A stretch of 64,000 nt of DNA from Paenibacillus phytorum (GTDB lineage: Bacteria > Bacillota > Bacilli > Paenibacillales > NBRC-103111): contig NZ_WHOA01000165.1 of assembly GCF_013141715.1 (NCBI RefSeq), positions 1 to 64,000 of the forward strand. The letters run 5' to 3'. Shown one piece after another: positions 34,156 through 43,788 of this stretch. The position numbers were made by a program, and so were the translations under genes. Under the pieces are notes generated by a model. The model did no database searches. It was not told the origin of the DNA and saw only the letters and a program-made list of their open reading frames with translations. Positions within the stretch are counted from its first letter, which is position 1. Each line of letters begins with the position of its first letter.

Positions 34156-35085
34156 TTAAACTACTTTACTGAGAAAGTGTTCCAAGAAGCGCTCAGCGTC
34201 TACTTCCAAACAAACATCCATGTTAGGCTCGTGTGCAGGCTTGCTTCGCAGATCACCAACTGTACGGCCTAATGAGTGGAAACCGTCGAGATCGACCCGA
34301 ACATACAGGGGTTTCGTTTTGACGAAGTCCGGATTAATAGCCACACCAACGGCAAGCGGATCGTGAAGGCCGCAACCGCCTATGCCTGGGTAGAAATCTT
34401 CATAGGCGTCGATATAGAAGTCGGTCATATCCGCCAATAAAGTGCCGAGAGCCGTTTGCTTGTCCCGCCATACCTGAACATCTTTCTTCGGCAGCAGCGT
34501 CTCCATCGTTACGTCGAGTCCTACGAGTGTGATTGGGATTCCGGAGGCGAATACATAATCCGCCGCTTCAGGGTCAGCGTAAATGTTTGCTTCCGCATGC
34601 GGCGTTACATTACCCGCTCGGGTTACAGCTCCGCCCATAACAACCACCTTGTCCACTATGCCAACAATATCAGGAGCCTGCATGATCGCTAGCGCCAGAT
34701 TCGTCATCGCTGCGACCGTAATAATCGTCACTTGATGCGGCTTACTCCGCACCTGATCAATAATAAATTGTGGCGCGTACTGCTTCGATGCTTCTCGTGT
34801 AGACATATTTGTCAGCGTGTTCCCAATGCCGTCTTCGCCATGAATATGGGTCGCACTCGCTTTCACCCGGCTAACGAAAAGCGGCTTTGCCGCTCCCGGA
34901 ATGACAGGAACTGAGCTGTCCAAGTGTTCCAGAACTAGCAGCGTATTGCGGGTCGCTTCTTGAACCGTAACGTTGCCGAAGCAAGTCGTCACCCCCAGTA
35001 ATTCCACTTCTGGGGCATTCACCGCGTAACTTATAGCCAGTGCATCATCAATGCCTGTATCAACATCCAAAATAATCGGTTTCAT
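34156..35085 (-). CDS. Ribonucleoside hydrolase (IunH-like), first of three paralogues by position
   Basis: A 309-residue cytoplasmic enzyme of the inosine-uridine nucleoside N-ribohydrolase family, splitting nucleosides into base and ribose with a bound calcium. The N-terminal metal motif is DVDTGIDDA (residues 7-15); further family blocks are VVMGGAVTRAGNVTPHAEANI and the late LHDPLAVG. Start ATG 35085 has GAGGAG upstream. Last gene of the nucleoside operon, 17 bases after the next paralogue. Base preference cannot be predicted. Confidence 0.9.
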   Translation of the reverse strand: MKPIILDVDTGIDDALAISYAVNAPEVELLGVTTCFGNVTVQEATRNTLLVLEHLDSSVPVIPGAAKPLFVSRVKASATHIHGEDGIGNTLTNMSTREASKQYAPQFIIDQVRSKPHQVTIITVAAMTNLALAIMQAPDIVGIVDKVVVMGGAVTRAGNVTPHAEANIYADPEAADYVFASGIPITLVGLDVTMETLLPKKDVQVWRDKQTALGTLLADMTDFYIDAYEDFYPGIGGCGLHDPLAVGVAINPDFVKTKPLYVRVDLDGFHSLGRTVGDLRSKPAHEPNMDVCLEVDAERFLEHFLSKVV

Positions 35086-35102
35086 CTAAGTTTCTCCTCT
35101 CG

Positions 35103-36050
35103 TTAGCTCTTTAATGTGTTGATGAAATAGTCAAGAAACCGCGGGCTGTTGACTTCAAACGCCACTGATGTATTCGTAACCGGCACCGTTCTGCGGAAAT
35201 CTGCCAATGTAGCTCCATAGGACATGGTTCCTTTTGTCTCAATGCTGATATAAAGATCTTCCGTCGTGACGAGATCCGGATATGCAGCTACAGCAACAGC
35301 TAGCGGATCATGCAGCGGTGCGCCGTAGAAACCGTTCTGCTTGTCGTATGCGCCAAAATAAAACTGGAATGCTTCACCCATATAAGCGGCTGCCCTTTCA
35401 TTGCCAGGGGCAGGCGAATCCATAAGTACACGGCGGTGCTCTTCGCCAATGACCGTCTTCATCGTTACGTCTAGGCCGACGAGCGTAATCGGGATGCCGG
35501 ATTCAAACACGCGATGCGCTGCCTCGGGATCGCCGTAAATATTCGCTTCAGCAACAGGTGTAACGTTACCAGGCACTTTCACCGCGCCGCCCATGATCAC
35601 AAGCCGCTTCACCTTGGAAGCAATGGAAGGATCTTGTGCGAGTGCGATAGCCAGGTTCGTCATTCGACCCACGAACACTAGCGTTAGCTCGTGCGGGTTT
35701 TCATTAACCTTGCGGACGATGAACTGTGCAGCGCTCTCCGCAATGGCTTTTCCTTTGGGCTGCGGCAGCTCGCAATTGCCGATACCGTTATCGCCGTGGA
35801 TATGCGTGACAGGACCGCGCCAGTCGCGGAACAGCGGCTTTGCTGCGCCCATGGCTACCGGCACTTCGTAATCAACACCCGACAGCTCAATTACTTGCAG
35901 TGTGTTGCGAGTTGCTTGCACCACATCCGTGTTACCGAACACGGTTGTAATACCTTCTACTTTTATGTGTTTTGTTTTCAGGGCGAGCAAAATCGCCATT
36001 GAATCATCAATACCTGTATCAACATCCAGAATCATGCGAACGTTTTGCAA
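35103..36050 (-). CDS. Ribonucleoside hydrolase (IunH-like), second paralogue
   Basis: About 315 residues, same family and fold as its neighbours. Metal motif DVDTGIDDSMAI near the N-terminus; MGGAVKVPGNVTPVAEANIY and APLHDPLAVAVA follow the family pattern. The start is ambiguous: TTG at 36050 has AGAGGTG six bases upstream, GTG at 36059 has the same element abutting it, ATG at 36035 is too far; I chose the TTG. Closest in the window to the 34156-35085 protein, suggesting local duplication. Confidence 0.88.
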   Translation of the reverse strand: MQNVRMILDVDTGIDDSMAILLALKTKHIKVEGITTVFGNTDVVQATRNTLQVIELSGVDYEVPVAMGAAKPLFRDWRGPVTHIHGDNGIGNCELPQPKGKAIAESAAQFIVRKVNENPHELTLVFVGRMTNLAIALAQDPSIASKVKRLVIMGGAVKVPGNVTPVAEANIYGDPEAAHRVFESGIPITLVGLDVTMKTVIGEEHRRVLMDSPAPGNERAAAYMGEAFQFYFGAYDKQNGFYGAPLHDPLAVAVAAYPDLVTTEDLYISIETKGTMSYGATLADFRRTVPVTNTSVAFEVNSPRFLDYFINTLKS

Positions 36051-36061
36051 TGTATTCACCT

Positions 36062-37003
36062 CTATGTGTAGTTTTTCAAAGTTTGAATCAGCATGTCCCA
36101 GAATTTATCTTGGTCAAGTGTGAAGGCTACATTTACGTTAGGCTCCCGACCTGTGACGCCCAGCAAATCAACGACCGTCATGCCATACGTATGCTCGCCT
36201 TTTGTTTCAATATCAACCCGCAGCTTCTTCGTTCCGAACGCCGTCGGATCAATACAGTATGCGACGCAGCAAGCATCGTGAATCGGAGCACCAGCAAAGC
36301 CGAAAACTTCTTTGTACGTATGGGCGAAAAAACCCAAAAGTTCATGAACGAAATGAGAAACCCGGTTATCCACATCGAGAATTCGTTGATGAACATCATC
36401 CGTTACGATCGCTTGATGCGTTAAATCCAGACCCATCATTGTGATGGGCACGCCGCTCTCGAATACAACCTTTGCCGCTTCGGCATCGACGTAAATATTG
36501 AACTCGGCAGCAGGTGTTGTATTACCGAACGTTCCTCCACCCATGATGACTATATCTTGAATTTTAGATAAAATCGCTGGTTCTTTGCGCATAGCTAGGG
36601 CAATGTTTGTGAGCGGCGCGACAGGAACCAAAGTAATATCCCCATCTGAATCCATCAATTTGCGAATAAGGAGGTCAACAGCATGCTCCTTCTCCACCAA
36701 TTTACTTGGACTAGGAAGCGTTGGGCCATCCATGCCAGAATCGCCATGTATATCAGCTGCGGTTCGGCGCTCACGTACGAGCGGCTGTCCAGCGCCTTGG
36801 GCAACAGGAATATGCGTGATGCCAGCCAGTTCGCATACTTTCAAAGCGTTAACCGTCGTTTTCTCGACCTCGGCATTGCCTGCCACCGTCGTGATAGCAA
36901 CCAACTCCACGTGCGGATTAGCCCCTGCCAGCAAGATCGCGATAGCATCATCGTGCCCCGGATCGCAGTCAATAATGATTTTTCTTTTCACTTTAGTTTC
37001 CAT
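36062..37003 (-). CDS. Ribonucleoside hydrolase (IunH-like), third paralogue
   Basis: A 313-residue nucleoside N-ribohydrolase. Metal motif DCDPGHDDAIAI (residues 11-22) is the classical IunH form, unlike the DVDTGIDD form of the two downstream paralogues; IVIMGGGTFGNTTPAAEFNI and GAPIHDACCV are conserved blocks. AAAGGAG precedes the ATG at 37003. It follows the NupQ-like permease by 15 bases. The different metal motif suggests a separate subfamily and possibly a different nucleoside preference. Confidence 0.9.
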   Translation of the reverse strand: METKVKRKIIIDCDPGHDDAIAILLAGANPHVELVAITTVAGNAEVEKTTVNALKVCELAGITHIPVAQGAGQPLVRERRTAADIHGDSGMDGPTLPSPSKLVEKEHAVDLLIRKLMDSDGDITLVPVAPLTNIALAMRKEPAILSKIQDIVIMGGGTFGNTTPAAEFNIYVDAEAAKVVFESGVPITMMGLDLTHQAIVTDDVHQRILDVDNRVSHFVHELLGFFAHTYKEVFGFAGAPIHDACCVAYCIDPTAFGTKKLRVDIETKGEHTYGMTVVDLLGVTGREPNVNVAFTLDQDKFWDMLIQTLKNYT

Positions 37004-37018
37004 CGTTCGCTCCTTTTC

Positions 37019-37990
37019 TTAAGCCGCAGCAATTTTCACTGCCCCTTCGGCCTGCGCCCTTAGCGCATCGTTCAGCTTTTTCTTCTTGCGAATGGCAAAG
37101 AATACAAGTGCTGCAATGGTTACGAGATAAGGAATCATTTGGATAAATTGACTCGGTACTTTACTGCCCGGAATCGTTTGGACAACAGTGGCGATCGCGC
37201 TAGCTAAGCCGAAAATCAACGAGCCGAACAAGATTCCAACTGGGTTGCGGTTCCCGAGTAAAACGACGGCAAGTGCCAGGAAGCCTGTGCCTGCGGTCAT
37301 ATCTTTAACGAACATACTCGTCATACCCATAGATAAGTAAGCGCCGGCTAAACCCGTAAACAATCCGCTCCAAGCAAGCGCCGAATATTGAATGCGATTT
37401 ACGGAAATACCGAGCGATTTGGCCGCTTGCGGTGCTTCACCAACGGAACGGAGGTGAACGCCGTATGGTGTTTTGTACAGAATAAACACACATAACAGTA
37501 CAGATAAGAAAGCGATCCAGGTCATAAGACTATGCCCGCTAAGCAGCTTATTCAAGAAAGGAATCGTATCAATAAACGGAATACGAACAACGGGAATATT
37601 GTGTAAGCCAGAAGGTGAGTAGTTGCCTGTCACTCCGAAAATTTTGTTCATAAGGAAAATCGTCAAGCCCGAACCCAAAATATTCACGGCAAAGCCGGTA
37701 ATGATCATATCCACTTTCAGTTTGAGTGAGAAGAACCCCATCCCGTAACAAACGAGCATGGAAGAAGCGACTCCTGCAACCAAACCGAGAACCCAACTAT
37801 CCGTTACAGAACCAACGGCAATGGCGCTAAACGCCGAGATTAGCATCAAACCTTCCAAACCGATATTGATGACGCCTGCGACATCGGCGATAAGTCCGCC
37901 TAAAGCCGAGAGCAAAATCGGTGTTGTGAATCTGAGCAGTATAACAAACAGAGATAAGTCGATAATTTGTGACCAAAGAGCTGATAGCAT
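37019..37990 (-). CDS. nupQ: Nucleoside ABC importer permease, NupQ/BmpC-type
   Basis: A 323-residue permease of the branched-type (BPD_transp_2) family used by BmpA-dependent nucleoside importers. Hydrophobic throughout, with LSALGGLIADVAGVINIGLEG near the N-terminus, a signature of this family, and GNRNPVGILFGSLIFG late. Its ATG lies directly after the NupP-like gene's stop with no gap. Forms the membrane dimer with the 37991-39049 protein. Homologous to Bacillus subtilis YufQ/NupQ (guanosine uptake); symbol by family resemblance. Confidence 0.88.
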   Translation of the reverse strand: MLSALWSQIIDLSLFVILLRFTTPILLSALGGLIADVAGVINIGLEGLMLISAFSAIAVGSVTDSWVLGLVAGVASSMLVCYGMGFFSLKLKVDMIITGFAVNILGSGLTIFLMNKIFGVTGNYSPSGLHNIPVVRIPFIDTIPFLNKLLSGHSLMTWIAFLSVLLCVFILYKTPYGVHLRSVGEAPQAAKSLGISVNRIQYSALAWSGLFTGLAGAYLSMGMTSMFVKDMTAGTGFLALAVVLLGNRNPVGILFGSLIFGLASAIATVVQTIPGSKVPSQFIQMIPYLVTIAALVFFAIRKKKKLNDALRAQAEGAVKIAAA

Positions 37991-39049
37991 TTAGTTCACC
38001 GCCTTTTGCCGAAGGACGAATTTTTGTTTCAAATATGCAAAGATCGCTTGCGAAGAAACGAATAAGACCAACATAACTTGAATAATAATGGCCAGCTCAC
38101 GTGGCATATCGCTTCCAACTTGCATAGAGGCAGCACCCACTTGAAGGTAAGCATAGAACAAACTAACTGCCACTACGCCAATCGGATGATTTCTTGCAAG
38201 CAGAGCAATGATAATCCCATCGAAACCTAGTCCTGACGAGAAATTATCTTTATAAGTACCATGTACACCCAGGATTTCAACAATACCAGCGAGTCCAGCA
38301 AGCGCTCCGCTAATCATCACACTTACAATCACAACGCGTTTCGTTGAGATACCGCCGTAATCCGCGAATCGGCTGTTTTTACCTACTAAGCGCAGCTCAT
38401 ACCCCGATCTCGTTTTGTACATAAAGAGATACACAACTACTGCCGCCAGCAGTGCTACTACCACTCCATAGTGTGCCGGGAACCCAGTGAATATTTTACC
38501 CAACTTTGCAGCTGGATCCACATAATGCATACGAGCGAAGCCGCCGCTAGCCGAATCTTTGAATACGTTGTTGACCAAATACGAGGTGGTCAAAATTGCG
38601 ACGAAGTTCATCATCAGCGTGGTAACAATCTCATTCGCATTCCATTTTGTCTTGAGCCAGCCCGGTATCGCACCATATAGCGCCCCGCCTGCCATTGCGC
38701 TTATGAGCACTAGGGGAAGCAAAATCCATGCAGGTAATCCGTGTACATAGACAGCGACTAGAGAACCTACGAAAGCCCCAACGTATAGCTGACCTTCTGC
38801 CCCCATGCTGAATACACCACTCTGAAAGACAACTGACAGCGCCAATCCCGTCAAAATCAAGGGAACGGCTTTATTCAAAATGGTGCCGATATTGAATGCC
38901 CCTGAAAGCGGGCCGCCCAGAAAAGAACTGATCGCCTCAATCGGATTTTGGCTGGAGAACAAGATCACGATGAATCCGCAAAGGATCGCCATGATAGCTG
39001 CGGCAATGATACCTGTGATTTCCAAATAGATAGCTTGTCTTGTATTCAT
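37991..39049 (-). CDS. nupP: Nucleoside ABC importer permease, NupP-type
   Basis: A 352-residue branched-type permease with about nine helices. Landmarks: VFSMGAEGQLYVGAFVGS, IVTTLMMNFVAI and GISTKRVV. The ATG overlaps the stop of the ATPase gene by four bases (ATGA at 39046-39049), showing translational coupling. Resembles B. subtilis YufP/NupP. Confidence 0.88.
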   Translation of the reverse strand: MNTRQAIYLEITGIIAAAIMAILCGFIVILFSSQNPIEAISSFLGGPLSGAFNIGTILNKAVPLILTGLALSVVFQSGVFSMGAEGQLYVGAFVGSLVAVYVHGLPAWILLPLVLISAMAGGALYGAIPGWLKTKWNANEIVTTLMMNFVAILTTSYLVNNVFKDSASGGFARMHYVDPAAKLGKIFTGFPAHYGVVVALLAAVVVYLFMYKTRSGYELRLVGKNSRFADYGGISTKRVVIVSVMISGALAGLAGIVEILGVHGTYKDNFSSGLGFDGIIIALLARNHPIGVVAVSLFYAYLQVGAASMQVGSDMPRELAIIIQVMLVLFVSSQAIFAYLKQKFVLRQKAVN

Positions 39050-40593
39050 TGGAGCGCCTCTTTCCTTTCCTGATTCTTGATCCCCAGCATGTAATAGCCG
39101 AGTTCCTCTTCTGTCAGCCCATCATGATTATCAAGAACGGCAACAATTTTACCATTGTACATAACGGCAATGCGGTCGCTTAAGCCCATGACTTCCGATA
39201 ATTCAGCCGAAACGAGCAGCACTGCCGCACCGCCATCCCGCCTTTTGATAATCTCGCGATGAATAGATTCGATGGCTCCGATATCTACGCCCCGGGTTGG
39301 CTGCGAAGCGATCAGAAGCTTCGGATTTTTCGAAATCTCTCGGGCGATTACCACTTTTTGCAAGTTACCCCCGGATAAAGCTCCGGCCATTACGTCTTCG
39401 TTTTGAGCACGTACGTCGTAAACATCCATCATCACTTTTGCAAATTCCTTGATTTTCTTTTTATTCAGAAAAGGTCCCCGTCGGAATTCAGGATTCCGAT
39501 AATGGTCAAGAATTAAGTTTTCGGCAATGGTCGACGTTAAACTAGCCCCTGTCGTTTGTCGGTCTTCTGGTACGTGCCCGATTTTCATCGCGCGAATTTG
39601 TGCAACGCTTTTTCCGATCAGTTCCTCGCCAAAATAGCTGATTGTACCTGACGTTGCTTTTCGCATACCCGTGATCGTTTCGACCAATTCCGTTTGTCCG
39701 TTTCCTTCCACCCCTGCGATTCCCACAACCTCGCCAGCCCGAATATCGAGCGAAATACCACGAAGCGCCGGTGCTCCTTTGTCATCAGAAGCGCACAGAT
39801 TCTTAGCTGACAATACAGTTTCTTTAGGTTCGGAAGGCTGCTTCTCGACGCGGAATAATACTTCCCTGCCAACCATGAGTCTCGAAATTTCTTCCGGATT
39901 CGTTTCCTTGGTGAGCAGTGTCGTGATTGTTTTCCCAGCTTTAAGCACCGTAACACGATTAGATATTTCCATCACTTCACGCAGTTTATGCGTAATGAAA
40001 ATGATCGTATAGCCTTGTCGTACCAGCGTCTGGATCGATTCAAACAGCTCATCGGTTTCCTGGGGAGTTAAGACAGCCGTGGGTTCATCAAGAATAATGA
40101 GGCGTGCGCCGCGATACAGTACCTTGATAATTTCCACGCGTTGTTTTTGCCCAACGGATATCGTTTCAACCGTTGCGCGAGGATCAACCTTCAGCTTGAA
40201 AGTTTCAATCAATTTTTCAATTTCGGAAAGCTCCTTAGCACGATCTCGTACGAGGGAGAAAAGCCCTTTGACGGGCTCCTCACCTAGCACGATGTTTTCT
40301 GAAACCGTGAGCGAGGGGACAAGCATGAAATGTTGGTGCACCATGCCCATCCCTTGCTTAATCGCATCTTTCGGTCCTTGGAAACGAAGCGGTTGGCCCT
40401 TATAAAGGATGGAGCCGCTTGTCGGTGCCTCTAGTCCGAACAATATTTTCATAAGCGTTGATTTGCCAGCTCCATTCTCGCCGACTAGCGCATGAATCTC
40501 GCCCTCATGTATCGTTAAATCCACACCACGGTTCGCTTTCGTACCATTGGGGTAAGTTTTATGGATGTCTTTCATCTCCAGCAAAATCGCCAT
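39046..40593 (-). CDS. nupO: Nucleoside ABC importer ATP-binding protein, NupO-type (two ATPase domains)
   Basis: A 515-residue tandem ABC ATPase like RbsA/YufO. First domain has Walker A GENGAGKS (about 37-44), signature ISVGQKQRVEI and Walker B LIILDEPTAVL; the second has a degenerate Walker A (GVEGNGQTEL) and signature LSGGNLQKVVIARE, as usual in this family. This is the only ATPase gene among the five ABC importers in the window. It lies 26 bases behind the BMP lipoprotein gene. Confidence 0.92.
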   Translation of the reverse strand: MAILLEMKDIHKTYPNGTKANRGVDLTIHEGEIHALVGENGAGKSTLMKILFGLEAPTSGSILYKGQPLRFQGPKDAIKQGMGMVHQHFMLVPSLTVSENIVLGEEPVKGLFSLVRDRAKELSEIEKLIETFKLKVDPRATVETISVGQKQRVEIIKVLYRGARLIILDEPTAVLTPQETDELFESIQTLVRQGYTIIFITHKLREVMEISNRVTVLKAGKTITTLLTKETNPEEISRLMVGREVLFRVEKQPSEPKETVLSAKNLCASDDKGAPALRGISLDIRAGEVVGIAGVEGNGQTELVETITGMRKATSGTISYFGEELIGKSVAQIRAMKIGHVPEDRQTTGASLTSTIAENLILDHYRNPEFRRGPFLNKKKIKEFAKVMMDVYDVRAQNEDVMAGALSGGNLQKVVIAREISKNPKLLIASQPTRGVDIGAIESIHREIIKRRDGGAAVLLVSAELSEVMGLSDRIAVMYNGKIVAVLDNHDGLTEEELGYYMLGIKNQERKEALQ

Positions 40594-40619
40594 GGATACG
40601 TTTCCCCCTCGTTACCGGC

Positions 40620-41684
40620 TTATTTCAAAGTGGATATCACTTTGATTTCGCCTTTGTTTAACTTCTGCTCGATGTCCATGATCTTATCTTGCATAGCTTT
40701 AGGAACATGTTTGCTGTACAATTCGTCTTTCGCCAAGCCTACGCCGCCTTCTTTAATACCTAACACTTCATTCTTGCCGAATCCCAGTCTATCTTGACTG
40801 AACAACGTCAATGCACGTAGAACCGAGTTGTCAATGGCTTTTACCATGGAAGTTAAAACACTGCCCGGGTACAGACCGTTTTGGTTGGAGTCTACACCGA
40901 TCGAATATTTACCCAAAGAATTACCGGCTTCCAAAAGGCCAAGTCCAGCTCCTCCTGCAACGTTGAATGCGATATCTACTTTTTGCGAATTATACTGGGC
41001 CAGTGCAAGTTCTTTACCTTTGGGAGCGTTTGCAAAGTCGCCAACATAAGAAGCAACAACCGTAATTGCAGGATCCACGTATTTCGCGCCTTGCTCATAG
41101 CCCGCTTTAAAGTCATTAATAATTGGAATGTCCATACCGCCGATAAAGCCAATCACTTTTTCTGGATTTGCACCTTTCAGTTCCGTGCTTGTCGTAACCA
41201 ATGCTGCAAATGCTCCTGCCATGAAGGAACCTTCATTTTGCGAGTAAGTCATGGAGTACACATTCGGAAGTCCTGTAATGGCTTCATCGAAGAAAATAAA
41301 CTTCTGTTTCTCGTAACGCTTCGCCACATCTTTGATGATGTCTGTCATTTGGCTTGTCCCAAGGACAATCACGTCATATTTCCCGCTGGAAGCGAGTGAT
41401 TCTAGTCCTGAAGGCCAGTCAGCTTGGTTCGTGCCGCCTTCAACGGTTTTCACTGTCATGCCTAGTGTTTCACCAGCTTGCTTCACGCCTCTTTGTGCAG
41501 AGTCGAAAAATCCTTTATCGCCAAGCGTACCGTTCACGAAGTATACAGCATTGATTTTCTTGCCCGCAGCAGGCGTACCTGCTGCTCCTGGCGTGCTTGT
41601 CGATGTGTTTGACTTCCCACAACCTGCTAAGAACACCAATCCGGACAGTAACAATAAGGCAGTGATTCCTAATCTTTTTTTCAT
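40620..41684 (-). CDS. nupN: BMP-family nucleoside-binding lipoprotein, NupN/BmpA-type
   Basis: A 354-residue lipoprotein; lipobox LAGC with Cys22, then a Ser/Thr/Ala-rich linker. The mature protein starts with INAVYFVNGTLGDKGFFDSA, the conserved BMP opening (NGxLGDxSFxDSA) and contains IGFIGGMDIPIINDFKAGYE. It would deliver purine or pyrimidine nucleosides to the NupOPQ proteins encoded next to it. Confidence 0.9.
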   Translation of the reverse strand: MKKRLGITALLLLSGLVFLAGCGKSNTSTSTPGAAGTPAAGKKINAVYFVNGTLGDKGFFDSAQRGVKQAGETLGMTVKTVEGGTNQADWPSGLESLASSGKYDVIVLGTSQMTDIIKDVAKRYEKQKFIFFDEAITGLPNVYSMTYSQNEGSFMAGAFAALVTTSTELKGANPEKVIGFIGGMDIPIINDFKAGYEQGAKYVDPAITVVASYVGDFANAPKGKELALAQYNSQKVDIAFNVAGGAGLGLLEAGNSLGKYSIGVDSNQNGLYPGSVLTSMVKAIDNSVLRALTLFSQDRLGFGKNEVLGIKEGGVGLAKDELYSKHVPKAMQDKIMDIEQKLNKGEIKVISTLK

Positions 41685-41709
41685 CGTGTAAATCCCCCTT
41701 AGGATTATC

Positions 41710-42630
41710 TTATTGGTTGGTAAGTGTTTTTAAATCTTCCTGGGTCGGCATGCCAGCTTGTGCCCCGAGCTTAGTTACGGACATCGCTGACACCTTACAG
41801 GCGAAAGCTACTGCCTCTTTCAACTCACTGCCCGCGGCCAGCGCATAGGCTAGTCCACCATTGTAGGCGTCACCAGCTCCAGTCGTATCAACAACAGGAA
41901 CACGGTAAGCCGGAACTTTCACAAGTGTTTCTCCTTTACGAAGAAAGGCAGAGCCTTCCTCGCCGAGCGTCGTTATAACACAGCTCGGTCCCATCTCAAG
42001 CAGCGCTTCCATAGCTGTCTGCAGCTGATCGCCAGAAGCATCGATGCCCGTGAGCGTCGCTAACTCTAAGCGGTTTGGCGTTATATAGTCCACGCATTTC
42101 AGCATGGCCTCAGGCAGCTCTCGCGCAGGTGCTGGATTCAGAATAACGGTCTTGCCTAACTTCTTCGCTAACTGGCAAACGGCTGAAGCCGTTTCAAGCG
42201 GAATTTCCAATTGCACGAGCACGATATCATGCTCCGCGATGACCTGCTCCACTGCTTGAATATGTTCTGGCAAACAGCTTGCGTTTGCCCCCGGAACGAC
42301 TACAATCTGATTGTCTGATTCAGCAAGCATGATGGAGGCGATTCCTGTCGGGGTTCCCGCGATCCGAATGACGTGATCTGTGGAAATCGCATCCTGCTGA
42401 AGCGATTCAATGAGCGATTGTCCGAACATATCGTCTCCCACGGAGCCGATCATCGTCGTCTGACCGCCTAACCTCGCAGCAGCTACGGCCTGATTCGCGC
42501 CTTTACCGCCTGGTATAAAGTGGACATGCTCGCCTGTCAGTGTTTCCCCAACACGCGGAAATCGAGACGTTTCCACTACAATGTCCATATTCAAGCTCCC
42601 GATAACCACAATACGGGGTTTATTCATCAT
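41710..42630 (-). CDS. rbsK: Ribokinase
   Basis: A 306-residue PfkB-family kinase that phosphorylates ribose to ribose-5-phosphate. First signature GGKGANQAVAAARLGG (about 41-56), second DTTGAGDAYNGGLAYALA with the catalytic Asp in GAGD (about 250). The start overlaps the end of the LacI gene by 11 bases, with AGAAAGG just upstream. In this operon it would use the ribose released by the three nucleoside hydrolases, linking nucleoside uptake to the pentose phosphate pathway. Confidence 0.93.
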   Translation of the reverse strand: MMNKPRIVVIGSLNMDIVVETSRFPRVGETLTGEHVHFIPGGKGANQAVAAARLGGQTTMIGSVGDDMFGQSLIESLQQDAISTDHVIRIAGTPTGIASIMLAESDNQIVVVPGANASCLPEHIQAVEQVIAEHDIVLVQLEIPLETASAVCQLAKKLGKTVILNPAPARELPEAMLKCVDYITPNRLELATLTGIDASGDQLQTAMEALLEMGPSCVITTLGEEGSAFLRKGETLVKVPAYRVPVVDTTGAGDAYNGGLAYALAAGSELKEAVAFACKVSAMSVTKLGAQAGMPTQEDLKTLTNQ

Positions 42631-43627
42631 TTCTTTTCCTTTCTGTCGATCCTCTTTGTATGAGAGTCACATCAAACAGATGTGTCTGCTCTTCTTGGAT
42701 GTCGCCTTCAATCTTTTTAATCAATAGTCTCGTTGATAGCATGCCCATGTCGTAAATAGGTTGGGCAACCGTTGTAATTTCCGGTTCGACGATGAGTGTT
42801 AAATCAATACCGTCAAACCCGACCAACGCTACTTGATCCGGCACGCGCAGCCCCAAACGCTGAAGCTTTTTCAACGCTCCGACTGCCATCGTGTCGTTGC
42901 CGGCAAAAATACCGTCGATATCCGGATGACGCTGCATCAAATTCTCTACAGCGGCCATCCCGCCATCAACGCGGAAGTAGCCGGGCTCTACCAGACTAGG
43001 CGAGTACCAAGGAAGATGCTTCACCGATTGTTCGTATCCCATGAACCGTTCTCTTCCCGTCACCGTCTCTTGCGGACCATAAATGTGGGCGATCTTCTTG
43101 CAGCCCACATCCATCAGATGCTGCACAGCCATCTGGGCTCCCTCCAAATGCTTCGAGCTCACGATTGAGCAGGAAGCATCTCGCGGTGCTCTGTCGAGCA
43201 TGACAAGCGGAATCTTTTCACTTTTGAGCGCTTCGACATCATCGGAGCGAAGGTTGTAAGAGGCGAACAAAATGCCATCCACATAACGCTGTTTCAACAC
43301 CTTAATGTAAGTTTGTTCCTTGTCCGCCTGATTGTCCGAGTTACATAAGATAACCGTGTACCCGTACATCCGTGCCACATCTTCAACAGCTCTGGCCAGT
43401 TCAGCAAAGAATGGATTCGTAATATCGGGAAAGATAAGAGCGATCGTCCCTGTTTTCCTTCCCGCCAGCCCTCTCGCTATCGCGTTAGGCTCATACTGCA
43501 GCGTCTTAATCGCTTGCTCCACTCTTAGCTTGGTATCTTCGTTCACATACCCGTTTTTGTTGATATAACGGGAAATCGTCGCTACCGAAACCCCAGCCAA
43601 TTTCGCGACATCTCTAATCGTTGCCAC
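42620..43627 (-). CDS. LacI-family repressor of the nucleoside operon
   Basis: A 335-residue LacI/RbsR-type regulator: helix-turn-helix at the N-terminus (TIRDVAKLAGVSVATISRYI) and hinge LAGRKTGTIALIFPDITNPF, then a periplasmic-binding-like effector domain. GTG start at 43627 with AGGAG somewhat far upstream (13 bases). First gene of the operon with rbsK overlapping; two LacI-type operators upstream indicate autoregulation. The effector is probably ribose or a nucleoside. Confidence 0.9.
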   Translation of the reverse strand: MATIRDVAKLAGVSVATISRYINKNGYVNEDTKLRVEQAIKTLQYEPNAIARGLAGRKTGTIALIFPDITNPFFAELARAVEDVARMYGYTVILCNSDNQADKEQTYIKVLKQRYVDGILFASYNLRSDDVEALKSEKIPLVMLDRAPRDASCSIVSSKHLEGAQMAVQHLMDVGCKKIAHIYGPQETVTGRERFMGYEQSVKHLPWYSPSLVEPGYFRVDGGMAAVENLMQRHPDIDGIFAGNDTMAVGALKKLQRLGLRVPDQVALVGFDGIDLTLIVEPEITTVAQPIYDMGMLSTRLLIKKIEGDIQEEQTHLFDVTLIQRGSTERKRNDE

Positions 43628-43690
43628 TTGTTACTACCCACTCCTAATGATGCGAGCAACCTAATTCACAAACCAATTTATGGCATGTAG

Positions 43691-43703
43691 GGAAACGGTT
43701 ACA
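43691..43703. promoter_or_regulatory. Imperfect LacI-type operator near the operon start
   Basis: GGAAACGGTTACA matches the right half of the perfect operator at 43789-43802 and degenerates on the left. It is 64 bases upstream of the LacI gene start; the distance between the two centres is about 98 bases, which would allow DNA looping. Confidence 0.5.
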
Positions 43704-43788
43704 CATATCCGATATTTTCCTATATCTCTATTATTATCAGTCTTTACGGAGAAAATTCGTACCGGAACTCATGCTGTAACAAACAATG

